NCBI RefSeq assembly: GCF_031755915.1
Contig: NC_083379.1
Span: forward strand, 26,350,001-26,414,000
DNA length: 64,000 bases
DNA from: Ziziphus jujuba
Lineage: Eukaryota > Streptophyta > Magnoliopsida > Rosales > Rhamnaceae
Direction: 5' to 3'
The position numbers were made by a program, and so were the translations under genes. The notes below the pieces were generated by a model that was not told the DNA's origin, ran no database searches, and was given only the letters and a program-made list of their open reading frames with translations. Shown here piece after piece: positions 1 through 12,184 of the stretch; position 1 is the stretch's first letter, and every line of letters begins with the position of its first letter.

Positions 1-1304
1 TCATGTGTTCATCCAGTCTCTTATTTTTCTCCCTTTGGTTTACATATCGTTAATGAACTACTTTTAATCAAAACAAACCATACTTTACTTTTTGCAACAC
101 AATTTTTTCCTTCTCTAAGCCACTTAATTCCCAAGAACTTCTCACGACCTTTATCTATTACATAATCCATTATTAAATAAACTTCCCATCCCAAATATTA
201 AATTTCAGGTTTCTACAACTTTCTGGCCACCAACATATTTTTGTTTCCCTCATTTCATAGGAACAAACCCTAAATCAAAACCTACCAAATCTTAAACTTA
301 TCATACATGCATATAAAGACAATTTCCTAATATCTCCTCTCATACATATGTTGTGATAAGGAATACTAATCTCCTCGACATGACTAATTGATGTGGGAGG
401 ACATTTATGGTTTAGTTACGAAAAGTGTAGGAAAGATATTTCAAAATATCAACTATGATGATATGAAGCAAATATAAACTCTTTAAGTGAACTTTAACAT
501 CCTTACTGTCTAACTATGTTCAATATACCATTCTAGTATTATATCGCCCATATACCATTCTAGTATTATAATGCCCATCTTAATTTTGCACCTAAGTTCT
601 TTTAACAACAAAAAAAGTTCCAGCAAAAATTACATCATAATTAAGTTGAAATTTACCCCTCAAAAAATACATGTTCATTGTAAATAAAACTCTCATGTCT
701 TTTTCTCCCCCTTCTTGCACTATTTTAGCTATGCTGCATTTACAAAAACATTGATTCTTATCTTACTGATTTAGAAATATTTTCACTGTAAAAATCTTAC
801 TTTGTCCATTTCTGTGATAATGGAATTGTAATTGCATCTACTATCTTACTAATTTCAAGCCCTTGAATTCATCTAGTATATCATATCATATACACAAAAT
901 TGTTTAGAATTGCCAATTCCATTATTAATTTAATATTACCGTCTTCTTAATCATTAAGGCATTCAGGGAAAAAGATTAAGAGAAAGAAATAAAAGGTTCC
1001 AATTGTAAAAGTTACTTTTTTTAGGTTTGTTTCCACAATGAAACTACACTGTTAGTGATATATATCTTACCTAACCGGTTTTTCATCATTGAGTATGTTG
1101 AACCATATTATGACTCTAAAACAAGGTAATGTAACGTCGTAACTCCATGGCACAAACAAATTTGAAAAGACGAATATATATTTCCCATATCTTCATATAA
1201 TATTGTGTATCTCATGAGTGCATTTATTTACAATAACAAATATATATATATATATATAGGTATAGTAAAAAAAAAAGACAAGGACAGAAAGCAAATATTC
1301 TAAC
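1..1304. other. Probable second intron of the GT47 gene, no exon visible
   Basis: This AT-rich stretch follows the exon 2 donor of the minus-strand GT47 gene. I looked for the conserved C-terminal exon expected in ARAD1-type proteins and could not recognise it on the minus strand, so this is probably intron and the last exon probably lies left of base 1. It contains a 27-bp tandem duplication (523-549 and 550-576) and a short TA run near 1240-1258. Nothing else was recognised. Confidence 0.5.
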
Positions 1305-3799
1305 CTCTTTCAGCTCTTTCTGAAATTCCAGAATTCTCTCTTGAGTTATTGCTCTCAACATTGAGACTAAGAACCCTGGCTTTAAAGCTGTGGAGGTTTC
1401 TACGAATATTGCAATCTTTCTGTAGTCAATAACATCTTCAAAAGGCAACTCAATGTTATCACTGACTATCACTGGCACACACAAGCTAACTATGGCGTCA
1501 AAAAGCCGACAGGCTGATGGAGTATCACCAGCAGGATTCAAACAGAACTTAGATGCATGCATCCCATGTGAAGCAGCACGCCTACTCTCTCTGGATTGAG
1601 TTCCATGTTTTATTATGACATCCTCTTCCTTTTCAAGTAGTTGGAAAAGCAAATCACGGATCTTTCCTCCCTACATAAACAGGATAGAAAATGGAAATAG
1701 CAAACTTTAGATCAGCAAGATAGTGATTTTAGACATTATAATCTAATTTTCTTCTTGCATCCAAGCATATGATATGACTTCAATTGCATTCATACATTAG
1801 CAAGCATCACAAAATTCAATTCAAGCATTAAAGTTGTTTATATTAAATGCACATGCAAGCAAGTTTTGTCAAATAAGCACATACAATATGATAACATTTA
1901 AGTGAAAAGTCAAAATCACTATTAACTCAAAGGTGAATGACTGGAACCTTTATGAAATATATAAGAATGTCTCCCATATAAAGAAGGCAAAGGTGTATAC
2001 CATATTGTCTTTTTTTCCTTCTCATGTTTTTCTCAAGTTATCAAATTTCACATAAAATACTAACAATTGATAACTACAAGCCCTTTATAAACTAAAAATT
2101 AAAAAGTGAGAGTTTGCAAACTAAAACAAGCACAAGGCCATTAGACAAAGGTAATTGTCAAGCCCATGAGCTGGTCACGATAAGAGAAATTATGGACCAA
2201 ATTGGCCCACGGGTTGTTATGTAACCGAATCCTGAAGTAATAAGAAGTTAATAGCTCTGAAATTGCGACCACAGCAGAACAAGTAAAGGATCCAACACAA
2301 ACATGTCAGAAAGATCATTTCGTTTGTTAATTCTAGACATGGAAACCAAAGCTTCCAGGAGATCCGACGTGGTAATTGTTTCAGTTTCTGGTTTTCAAAT
2401 TAGAAATTGAAAACTAGTTTTTTTATTTTAAAAGAGACAGAAAAGGAAAGAGAGAGGATGAAGAAAGCAGAGCACTTGAGAGAAGATATAGCGAACAAAT
2501 AGTGGTTTGATTTGAAATGGTTTCTAAGCCTAAAGTTAAACTAGTCTTTTTAAATCCAAATTACCAAAAGGGATGGGTTCCCCGCAATATAGTTTCCGGG
2601 CATAAACTTAAACTCAGTTTTTTTAAAAGCCAAATTACAGAAAGGGTTTAGTTCCCTGCTTGAAATGACAAGTAAAAGTCAAAAAAAAAAAAATTACTGA
2701 TAACAGAAGTAGAAAAAGCTCAATGCAGCATAAATATATGTATATATACTTATTGCTATGATGGAAATGACAAGCAATCCAGCAATAAACTCATAATAAA
2801 AGGACTACAAATACCAACAACAAAAAAATCATCAACACAAACATGAAGAGTCAAAAGTATGATAGGGATCACCTCTTTGCGATATCGGTTGCCCATAAAG
2901 AACAACAAAGTGTCGCGATTTTCGACGCTGATTTGGCCAGTGTAGGTGTTAATCCGATGCGAATAAGGCAAAATGACGTCCTTGACGAGTGACCCCTGGT
3001 CAGGGCGCAACCGCCCAAAATCCGAAACAAGCAAAATGCTGTTCTTAACTTTATCAACCACCCTATACATTGCATTGGGATCTGATGCCACGATCACGTG
3101 GTCCCGCCCGTTATTCCTCTTCCAGTACTCCTGCGCCTCCAGCCACTCCACCAGCGCCTCCTGCGTCTCCTCGTCACTGTACACCGGCGTACTATCCCCT
3201 CCCGTCGCAGACGGCGGCCGTATGGGGTTCACGATCAGACTCAGGGAGGAGAAGAAAGGCACGTAGAAGAGATCCGCCTCCTCGGGATCCAACACCCGGA
3301 CCACTGGCGACCCGATCCGTTCCCATTCGGGTCGGAGCAGATCCTTGAACAAGTACCACTCCGCCATGTGCTGGTGCCCCGGGTAACTGAGCGTCGTCAC
3401 GTCCTGGACTGGTCGGACACCGCGGGCCAGAGAGTGGTGCCTGATGACTCCGTACGTGAACCTCTCGGGGAGGTCATAGAGGTAAATTTTCACCGGAGGA
3501 TGTCCAAAGGAGCTACGGAGCAGACTCTCGCGGGAAACGGTTGCGATCGAAGCCGCCGAGCCGAAGATGTCGGAGGGGAAGGACGGCTCGAGCTTGGAAG
3601 TGGCTGTTGGGGTGAAGAAGGTGGTGAAGACGGCGTAGATGGTGAAGACAACACACATCGTGACTAGGGTTTTCTTCACTAGAGAAAATTTCCTCGCCGT
3701 TGAGAGAATCGCCGGCAAGGTTAGGGTTTGGTGGGCCTTGCGGGAGTCATTGGACGGCGACGAGGGCTTGAGTTCTCGGATTTTGGATCGCACGCTCAT
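1305..3799 (-). CDS. GT47 exostosin-family glycosyltransferase, ARAD1-like, 3' end missing
   Basis: Exon 1 is 3799-2873 (927 nt, 309 codons) and exon 2 is 1670-1305 (366 nt, 122 codons). They flank a 1202-bp GT-AG intron in phase 0. The product starts [10 protein letters not shown] and has a basic N-tail. One hydrophobic stretch at about residues 45-63 looks like a type II Golgi signal anchor. The exostosin catalytic region begins near residue 101 ([14 protein letters not shown]) and includes [28 protein letters not shown] across the splice, and the family block [20 protein letters not shown] followed by [17 protein letters not shown]. These match ARAD1-type proteins, inferred to add arabinose to pectic arabinan in the Golgi. 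ARAD1 is about 470 residues long; 431 are present here, so a terminal exon of several dozen residues should follow after the GT at 1304-1303. Exon 1 is much more GC-rich than its surroundings. The substrate is inferred from similarity only. Confidence 0.9.
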
Positions 3800-5250
3800 C
3801 GTCTTGTCTTCTCTTCTTCAGGTTTTTCCGGGCTTGCGGCGACAAAATGCGCTGGGGGGCGTAAAGCCCAAATGATCCTACTTCTGTGATACGCCTGATT
3901 TTAATAGACACGGACAGGAATAATGTATGTAGAGCCTCCCGTAGCGACAACACTACAGTTACACACAGATGAAAAAGGAGAAACAGCCGCGACCCGAGAC
4001 AAGGGGAACAAAAGCGACGTAAATGATTTTTCTATTATTTCGTTTTCTATGGATAAAATAAATCAAATATAAAATATTAGAACTGTTACTTAGATCAGCT
4101 ATTTCTATGCTGAATCAATTTCTATTAAGCATTTTAAAAAAAAGAAAATTTCGTGTTTCCAAGCAATTTTACAACCGTAATAGGGTATTTACCCACCATG
4201 AATCATTTTAGATTATACTATATATATATATATATATATATAAGGGCATGATGCACAAGTAGAAACACATTGTAGTAGCTAAAAAAAAAAAAAAAAAAGT
4301 AGAAACACATTTATTTCTTCTTATATAACAACGACATGGTACGCAAGCGGCAGCAAGTTCTTTCTCATTTATGAATCCTCTTTCATCATTGGTTGCTTAT
4401 TCACCCTATTTAGTAAAATGGTGGATTCTAGCACTGGCCAATATCAAATTGTTCCATTATGATTAGTGTAAATTTTTATTTATTTATTTTTATATCTATG
4501 ATTAGCGTAAAATTGATTGTTTTGTTTTGATTGGCCGATTGAAAGCAAAATAATATAGAGATATAAACTTATTTGGTAGTATTTTTTTTTTTTTCCCCTC
4601 TCTCTTTTGGTAATGTGTACATAAAGTACTTGAATTGTCCAACCATTGGTTATAATAAATTGATCCATTAAATTAGCTTATAAGCCCATTCCCAGTGGAA
4701 AGTATTCTGTTATAAAACAAATGTTTAATTGTATTATTATCATCCCCAAACATAAGAACTAGCTTCATGGAGCTCCATTGTTTTTTTGTTTGAAAAAACA
4801 AATGGACCTTAATTATTAAATTCTAAAGCTCCAAAGCGTTAGATATACAAAGTAGCATTAAAGGGAAGAAAAACTTGCATGACATGGTGATATCAGATCA
4901 ATTGGTACCACTCAAATAATTCAATGCGATATGTAACAATTTGCCATATCAACTCCATCACATCTTAATGGATGTTTTTTTCCTTGGAAAAACCATTCCA
5001 TCCACACCCCTTTTCTTCTCCCTTTTATGGGCCTTCCTTACAACTTTTCTTTTTCTATTTCACAAGAACAAAAGCTAAAAGATAAACAAAAATAAAAATT
5101 ATAATTAACAAAAATAAAAAATAAAAAAAATCCTTTCTATAATTTTTTCAAATCTTTTCCCAAAAGTGAATATAGAAAGATTAGAAAGCTTAAATCTTTT
5201 TTTTTTCTCCTATTAAATCTATCATGAAAGATTTTCGATTAGAAAAAGTA
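3800..5250. other. GT47 5'UTR, promoter and intergenic DNA
   Basis: The first 200 bases upstream of the GT47 start are moderately GC-rich and pyrimidine-rich on the minus strand, as expected for a plant 5'UTR. Beyond about 4020 the sequence becomes AT-rich, with a TA microsatellite near 4217-4242 and an A-run near 4281-4297. No other gene was recognised before the retrotransposon target site at 5251. Confidence 0.5.
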
Positions 5251-5255
5251 CAACA

Positions 5256-6360
5256 TGATACGAATCTAGGTCGACTTGCTCCTAAACCCGTATTAAATTA
5301 GCCCAGATTGAAAATTAAGTCCACATTTTAATGGAAACCTTAGCCCCTAATCAATTTGTGATTAGAAACTTTGGTATATGATGAAGACGCCACAATAAGT
5401 GATGGATGTCCTATTGATAAGTCAAACTAAAACATTTGATCTATTAAATGTTTTAGGTGTTCAAAGAGAACAAAAAAAATTCTTTCTCACAAATATTATT
5501 TTTGTATGAATAATGTACTGAATTTTCATTGAAAATATAAGTCTTAAATAGGTTTGAAAACAGAAAATAAACCCTAAATCACTATAGAAAACCGGTCATA
5601 GGTTTAGGAAACTAGTGTGGCCGAATTCTCCTCCTTTCCTGATCTAATTTGAATTAATTAATTCTTTTATTTTGAATTAGGAATTGATTAATTTACAATT
5701 GAAATAATAAAATATCAACTTTACTAAATTAATTTTCCCAGCAAATAACCAAAATAAAAGATAGTTTCCTAAAACAAAAAGTCAAACTCAAATTAGAAAA
5801 CTAGTTGACTAGTTGACAACTAAACTGTCTTTATCTAATCTCCAGTTAGTTTAGGCTCTAAATCAGCTCCCATATTCCATGTAGGATGCCAAATAGAATT
5901 AATAATGATTCTCATACATTACCCCTTGATTGGAATAAGTCAAACTTGCTTGAACAACAAAAGAAGTCAAAACCGACAGCAAATTGAGCAATTTCGGCCA
6001 ACAATAGGTGTCATCTGCACAAGTGGAATTTAAATACCTTTGCTTCTGCCTTAACATGATTTCATGGCCTCTTGGTGATATCAATTAAGCTCATAAAGTA
6101 TTGAATCCATTGGATCAAAAAATGTACCAAAATAACTTGCCGGGTCCATTTCCGCCTTCGTAACTTAGATACACAAGACAGGCTTTGGAATTTCGGATAA
6201 TGTCATGCCTTCTTGAGATTGAATCACTCCTTGGATGAAGCTAATCAGATTGTCTTTGAATTTCCTAGCTTAGGCCCTAGTGATTGGTCCATTCTTCATT
6301 TGTACAGGATTAGCACCCCAACGGGTAATCGATTGTATGGGTATGGGTGGATTCTCATTA
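5256..6360 (-). repeat. 3' LTR of the gypsy element
   Basis: It begins TGATACGAATC and ends TCATTA, where the partner LTR ends TCATCA, so the terminal CA has mutated to TA. Length is 1105 bp. It aligns along its whole length with 12185-13314. On the minus strand its first part encodes the PITRA-type polyprotein tail (about 6330-6213). Confidence 0.93.
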
Positions 6361-6374
6361 TTCCTCTCCTCTTG
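6361..6374 (-). other. Polypurine tract of the gypsy element
   Basis: On the minus strand this reads AAGAGGAGAGGAA directly before the 3' LTR, the expected place for the plus-strand DNA primer of a retrotransposon transcribed from right to left. Confidence 0.85.
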
Positions 6375-6504
6375 AAAAGGATTTGCCCTCAAATCAAAGT
6401 CATCACCTGCAGCAAATGGAGTCAGTAACATTAAATGTAGCACTCACATTATACTCACCTGATTAGTCTAGTTTATAAGCATTTTCATTGACCATCTTTA
6501 ATAC

Positions 6505-6897
6505 TTAAAAAGGTTCATCCCCATGAGGCATAAGCTTTAATTTTCTTTGTTCGGAAAACCTCTTCTTTCTTAAATGCAACCAAACCCAATCTCTAGGTTC
6601 AAATACATCCTTTATTCGGCCTTGATTAGCATTCTTTGCATATTGTTCCATCCTCCTCTCAATGTTTACTTTTGTTTTCTCATGAATCTGCTTTACAAAA
6701 TCAGCTTTTTGTTTTCCATCTAGATTAGTACGTTCACTTAAAGGTAAAAGTGTTAAATCTAATGGAGTCAAATGATTAAAACCATAAACAATTTCAAATG
6801 GAGTATATTTAGTCGCTGAATGCATAGATCTATTATAAGCAAATTCAACATATGGCAAACATTCTATTATAAGCAAATTCAACATGTGGCAAACATT
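6505..6897 (-). pseudogene. Gypsy integrase C-terminal part, frameshifted
   Basis: The minus-strand translation contains [20 protein letters not shown] and FEIVYGFNHLTPLDL, the conserved block following the gypsy integrase core, then a basic region ending near LKLMPHGDEPF. A 34-bp tandem duplication (6830-6863 and 6864-6897) shifts the frame at its N-terminal side. The third catalytic residue region (TDGQTE type) should lie in the damaged stretch at 6900-7030. Downstream stops interrupt the link to the tail encoded in the LTR. Confidence 0.85.
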
Positions 6898-7029
6898 CCT
6901 CCCATGTTCTTAAATTTCTACTAATTAATGCCCTTAACAATGAAACAAAGTTCTATTTACTACCTCAGTTTGTCCATCAATTTGTGGATGACAAGTAGTT
7001 GAAAATAAAAGCTTAGTCCCTAACTTAGC

Positions 7030-7500
7030 CTACAAAGTTTTCCAAAAGCAACTTAAGAACTTAGCATCCCTATCTGAAACAATAGTTCTAGGCATACCAT
7101 GAAGTCTCACTATTTCCTTAAAGAATAAATTAGCTACATTAGTTGCATCATCAGTTTTATTACATGCAATAAAATGTGACATCTTAAAAAACCTATCCAC
7201 AACAACAAAAATTGAATCCTTACCTGCCATCTTAAAAAACCTATCCACAACAACAAAAATTGAATCCTTACCTATCCTAGACCTAGGTAAACCAAGAATA
7301 AAATCCAAGACAAATCTACCAAAAGAAAGGATGGGATCAGCAAAGGCATGCAAAGTCCCTGCAATTTGAACTTATACTTGGACTTTTGGCATTTAAGACA
7401 CCTTTCATAAATTCTCTCTACATCTCTCCGCATGTTAGGCCAATAAAAATGTTCTTGCATAAGGATAAAGATTTTAGAATACCAAAATGACCCATTAAAC
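7030..7500 (-). pseudogene. Gypsy integrase: zinc-binding and catalytic core, broken
   Basis: Reading leftward, an HHCC-like zinc-binding part (LMGHFG near 7490, then FYWPNMRRDVERIYERCLKC) leads into the core with [24 protein letters not shown] and [14 protein letters not shown]. These carry the first two acidic catalytic positions of the DDE triad. The zinc finger and core lie in different frames. The core has an in-frame duplication of 16 residues from a 48-bp tandem repeat (7180-7227 and 7228-7275). Gypsy position is supported by RNase H lying immediately upstream in transcription. Confidence 0.9.
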
Positions 7501-7739
7501 CTCCACCATGATCTTCTCGAAATAGTGATTCCCTAATGCTATAATTAGGCACACAAAGTTGATTTTTCCTAAACAAATATCCCTCAAAGATGTAAAATTT
7601 ATTAAAATTATGTTTAGTACAGAACCTAAATATTTCATCGAAGTCACTACCATGTTTATAAAGTTCTTTTTAATTGTTCAAATCCAAGCAATCTAGCATC
7701 TAAAATAGAAAACAATACATACTTTCGGGATAATGCATC

Positions 7740-8150
7740 GACAACCACATTTTCTTTACCTTTCTTGTAGCAGATGACATAAGGAAAAGTTTCAATGAAC
7801 TCAATCCACTTAGCATGCTATCACTTAAGCTTCCCTTGGCCTTTGATGTGCTTCAATAATTCATGATCCATGTGAATCACAAATTCCTTCGGCATCAAGT
7901 AATGTTACCATGTCTTCAAAGCCCTCACCAACACATGCATCTCTTTATCATAGGTTGGGTACTTCAATGCCGCTCTATTCAACTTCTCACTAAAGTATGC
8001 CATAGGTCTTCTTTCTTGCATTAAAAAAGCTCCAATATCTACACCCGAAGCATCACATTTAATTTCAAAAGTTTTAGAAAAATTAGGCAAAACTAGTAAA
8101 GGAGCATTACTAATTTTTCTTTCAACAAATTAAAAGATTTCTCTTGCGCT
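7740..8150 (-). pseudogene. Gypsy RNase H domain, broken
   Basis: The minus strand encodes [38 protein letters not shown] and [12 protein letters not shown], the start of the Ty3/gypsy RNase H domain. HMDHELLKHIK and VDALSRK follow leftward, separated by stop codons. It links the RT connection region to the integrase. Confidence 0.88.
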
Positions 8151-9083
8151 TCCCATTTGAATCTAACATTCTTCTTTACAATTTCAGTCAAAGGTACTAC
8201 AATAGTGCTAAAATCCTTGACAAATCTTTAGTAGAAACTAGCCAAACCATGAAAGCTTCTCACTTGGGTAATAGAGGTAGGTTTCGGCCACTCTTGAATT
8301 ACTTGAACTTGAGATTGGTCAACTTTAATTCCTACAGCACTTACAACAAATCCTAGGAAAACAAGTTCATCTTTACAAAAATCACACTTTTTCATATTAG
8401 CAAATAACCTTTCATTCCTAAGAATATTTAAAACTTACCTAAGATGTCCTACACATCCATCAAGGTTTCAACTATATATTAAAATATCATCAAAATATAC
8501 AACCACAAATTTTCCAATGAATGGACGCATGACATGATTCATTAACCTCATAAAAGTGCTAGGTGCATTAGTTATACCTAGGAATTGGATGCCTATATTT
8601 AATAATGATATTATTAATAGCCCCACAATCAATACACATGCACCATGATCCATCTTTCTTAGGCACTAATAAAACATGGATAGCACATGGACTCATGCTC
8701 TCACGAATATAACCCTTGTCAAGTAAGTCACTTAATTGCCTTGCTAGCTCTTTTGTCTCCTCAGGATTATTCTTATATGCAGGCCTATTAGGAATTACAG
8801 CTCCCGACACAAAATCAATTTGATGTTCAATCCCTTGGATAGGTGGTAAACTAGTAGGAATCTCCTCCAGAAAAACATCTTCAAAATCCTGTAAAAGAGA
8901 AGAAATAGAACTTGGTAATTCATGCTCTTCAAGGTTAGCTTGATCATTTCGATAAACATCTTTATAAATCATGACCAGCAATGGTTTATCACTCATAAAT
9001 GCCTTTTTAATCTCACTCAAGCTAAGATGAAAATTCTTCTTTTTCTTTTCTTTCCTTTCTTTTTCCTTTCCACTCTCGGCCAC
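8150..9083 (-). pseudogene. Gypsy reverse transcriptase with internal deletion
   Basis: The N-terminal half (9083-8568) shows [57 protein letters not shown] and YRHPIPR. The next recognisable block is [14 protein letters not shown] followed by [13 protein letters not shown] (catalytic DD pair). The roughly 60 residues that normally separate these blocks, including the first catalytic aspartate, are missing at about 8575-8585, and the frame changes there. Connection-domain remnants (CDFCKDELVFLGF, WPKPTSITQVRSF) follow to about 8150. Confidence 0.92.
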
Positions 9084-9230
9084 CGTAATTTTTCTGTCAT
9101 TCTTGGCTTTCTCAACGTTTTTCTCTCTCTTGGCTTTTCCTTTAATTTCCTTCCTCTTGTCTTTGTCATTCTTTTTCTCCTCACCATTGAGTTTAGAAGA
9201 CTTACCTGGATGTAGATGTTCAGCCTTGCC

Positions 9231-9773
9231 CTATGGGATAGGTGATGAAGCTGTATATGGCACACTAGTCCTTTCTTTAAGCTTTATGGCCTTCCTCCTT
9301 TGTTGTATTTGAAGTTGGTCTCTAAACACCTCCTTTGGAGTTAATGGCTCCAGCTTAATCTTCTTTCCCTTAAATTTAAAAACAATAGTATTCTTTCTTT
9401 CATATTGTATTATGTCGTTATCAAATTGCCATGGCCTCCCCAATAATATATGGCCAGCATGCATGGGAACATCATCACATAAAACAACATCCACATATTT
9501 ATCAATGCTGAATTTTACCTTAACTTTTTTGTTCACTTTCATCTCACCACTATCATTAAGCCATTGTAATTTATATAGTTCAGGATGTTTAATTGTTGTT
9601 AACCCTAATTTCTCAACTACCATATTACTAATTACATTTGCACAACTTCCTCTATCAATCATCATATTACAAACTTTATCTTGGATTTCACATTGGGTAT
9701 AGAAGATGTTCTCTCGTTGAACTTGGTCCTCATCTTTATCTAGGGTTCGAACCCTCCTTACAACCAAGCTCAA
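9231..9773 (-). pseudogene. Gypsy retropepsin-like protease fragment
   Basis: This 180-codon open stretch contains CNMMIDRGSCANVISNMVVE, the plant gypsy aspartic-protease signature with DRGS where DGGS or DSGS is usual. ILLGRPWQFD and FKGKKIKLEPLTPKEV follow. Gypsy protease lies between gag and RT, as here. The catalytic aspartate is kept, but the glycine next to it is replaced by arginine. Confidence 0.88.
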
Positions 9774-9899
9774 TTCTGCTTTTGAGGTTTTAAGTGTCTT
9801 GGCTTCTTCATGTTCTTCAACATCAATTTCTTCCTCATCAAATTCGACTTCTCCTTCACTCTCTTCACTTTCGGATTCTAATCCCCATTGCCTTTTAGC

Positions 9900-11077
9900 A
9901 CCATAATTCTTCTATTTGGACATTGGTTAGCAATGCGTCCTCATCCTTGGACTTAAAGTAAACAATATCTCTAGTTCTAGATGGTTTATGATCGAATATA
10001 CCTTCAAACCTTGGTGCTTGTGCAGATTCGGCCTTAACCTCCCTTCTTGGCCAATTGGTGCTTTCATCTCCTTGCTTTGGTTTTGTCTTTTCGTCATAGG
10101 TGGGATTGCTTCTTGAAACACTTGAATTAGTCCTCCCACTATTAAAAACACCTCCAAACCATAAGCTTGCACCCTTCCTCTTGAATTGGTTTTCAATCTA
10201 GATGGCCACATGTGGCATCTCTTCCAATTTTACATATTGTTGTAGCTCCACTTTATTGGCTATCTCATGATTTAATCCTCCTAGAAACCGTGCCTGGTTG
10301 CCTCACGATCCTCATTCATGCTCAATCTCATCATGAGCATTCCATTTCCTTGTAGTAGTCTTTCACAATCCTACTTCCTTGAGTTAATGATTGGAATCTT
10401 TGATGCAGCAACCTATGATAGTGAGTCGGCACAAATCTTTTCCTCATGGCTTCCTTCATTTATGCTAAATATTATTCAATTCATCACCAACTCTCTTTTT
10501 GGGTACTTTGCTTATTAGTCCACCATTGGAGTGCATAGTGGTCAAATTCCAAAGTGGCCAATTTTACCTTCTTTACCTCAGAATAGTTATGATAATCAAA
10601 TATCATCTCCATATGCTCCTCCCACTCTAAGTATGCCTCCGGATCACTTTTCCTCAAAAATGGTGGGATATTCACTTTCAAATTCCCAAGGTCATCATCC
10701 TCATCTCTAACTTGCCTCCCACAATTTTACCTTCCTTGGAATGCAAAAATATCATCAAACTCCTTCTGTAGATTGTTTCTAAAATTACCTTCCTCAAATC
10801 CTATCTTAGGACGTCCATGACCTCCTCGACTTTGTCCTCGGCCTCCATTGAAATCCACCCTAGGATTCAACCCACATTGTGAGTTTTCAAATCTGTCCAT
10901 TCTTTGATCTAGGTGATCAAAATGAGCATTCATCCTTTGGAGTTGCTCTAAGATCACCATCATATAGGTAGGTTCACCTCTACTTGCTGTTGCTCGAGAA
11001 TCACCCTTGAATCCTATGGATTCCTCTGCATTAATTCTTAATGAGCCATCTCCTCTTCTCATTCTTGAATCTGCCAT
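9900..11077 (-). pseudogene. Gypsy gag remnant
   Basis: The candidate start at 11077 opens with MADSRMRRGDGSLRINAEES and a Gln/Met-rich helical part. The retrotrans_gag block follows at 10681-10484 (IPPFLRKSDPEAYLEWEEHM, FDHYALQWW). Stops and frameshifts separate the pieces. Near 9975-9905 the zinc-knuckle region is recognisable by a kept Cys-Pro-Asn-Arg block (frame NQCPNRRIM), but the other ligands are substituted and the frame is shifted. Confidence 0.85.
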
Positions 11078-12184
11078 GTTAGTATAAATAACACAAATAT
11101 TCTCACCAAAATGACTCCTTCACGTGTTTCATTCAAATAAGGTCTCGACACTTGTGTTTGCACACTAGTTTCGGTTTTTAACCCTCTTTTAAGTTCACAC
11201 ACTCTTGCCTTTTTCCATTCAAAAAATTATCTCAAAGTTCTAATAAAAACACACACAAAATAGTTTCTAGATCACAAGTATGCCTAAATTAAACTTATCA
11301 ACAAAACAGCAACTAAAACAAGCAAATATCGAGTGAATTGACAAAATCTAGACTCAGCCTAACTAACCAAAAATAAGGTAAATCAGCAAGCAATTTTTGA
11401 AACTAATAAGGAACAGACCAGAATATTAAGGAGTCAAAAATTCAAGGATAAAACTTAGGAAAGAAATTCAAAAAATGAACAAGAACAATTTTGATCAAGA
11501 TAAAAGTTGTTGGTTGTAGTTCCCGTAATTTTAAGTTTTTGTTTCCAATTCTTTACCAATTTAAATCTAAACAATTTTAGCATTTAAAATTCAAATTTTC
11601 AGCAGCCAATATTGAATGAAACAGCAGCATCTCCAACAACTCCCAAGTAAACAATATTCAAACCTTTCAAACTTAAAATTTTTTTTTTATTCGGCTTTAT
11701 TTATTTATTTTTTAATTACTCACAGAATATAAACACAACTCCAGTGGCAGAAATCAACACCAAAAATTACAATTCCAACACCAAAAATTCCACCAAACCC
11801 AAGACTAACTTGTCAACAAAAACAAATTGCAAAAAATTGTTCATTTTATGCAATATGTTTTGAAACTCCTTTTCTTTTTTTTTTCTTTTTTTTTTAATAT
11901 ATGAATGCAACTAATTTAAGATTAAAACAACAAAGAAAAATCAACAATAAACCAAATTATTAAGAATCAATATGCAAAACAACCAACAAACTAGGAAGCA
12001 AAAATTTAAATAAAACAAGGAACAAATTCGGCTATGAAGAAAAATCATTTTTTTTTTTTAAATGCAGAACATGAAGAAGATAGATGCAACCTTAACTTGA
12101 TGCTAAAATTACAGTTCAACACAAAATAAAATAAAACAAATAAGATAGATCAAACCTGAACAAAATTTGACTTTTGATCCCAAA
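11078..12184. other. Gypsy 5' untranslated leader
   Basis: This is AT-rich DNA between the gag start and the 5' LTR, without recognisable coding. Next to the LTR (about 12184-12170, minus strand) it reads TTTGGGATCAAAAG. That resembles, imperfectly, the usual plant TTGGTATCAGAGC primer-binding site for initiator Met-tRNA. Homopolymer runs are frequent. Confidence 0.6.

Noticed and set aside
2973..3875. Several plus-strand open frames over the GT47 first exon
   Set aside because: They are antisense shadows of a GC-rich exon whose minus-strand protein clearly matches the GT47 family; none has protein similarity of its own.
8922..9702. Plus-strand open frames over the gypsy protease/RT region
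   Set aside because: They lie opposite recognisable minus-strand gypsy protein blocks and consist of low-complexity Leu/Phe/Ser stretches.
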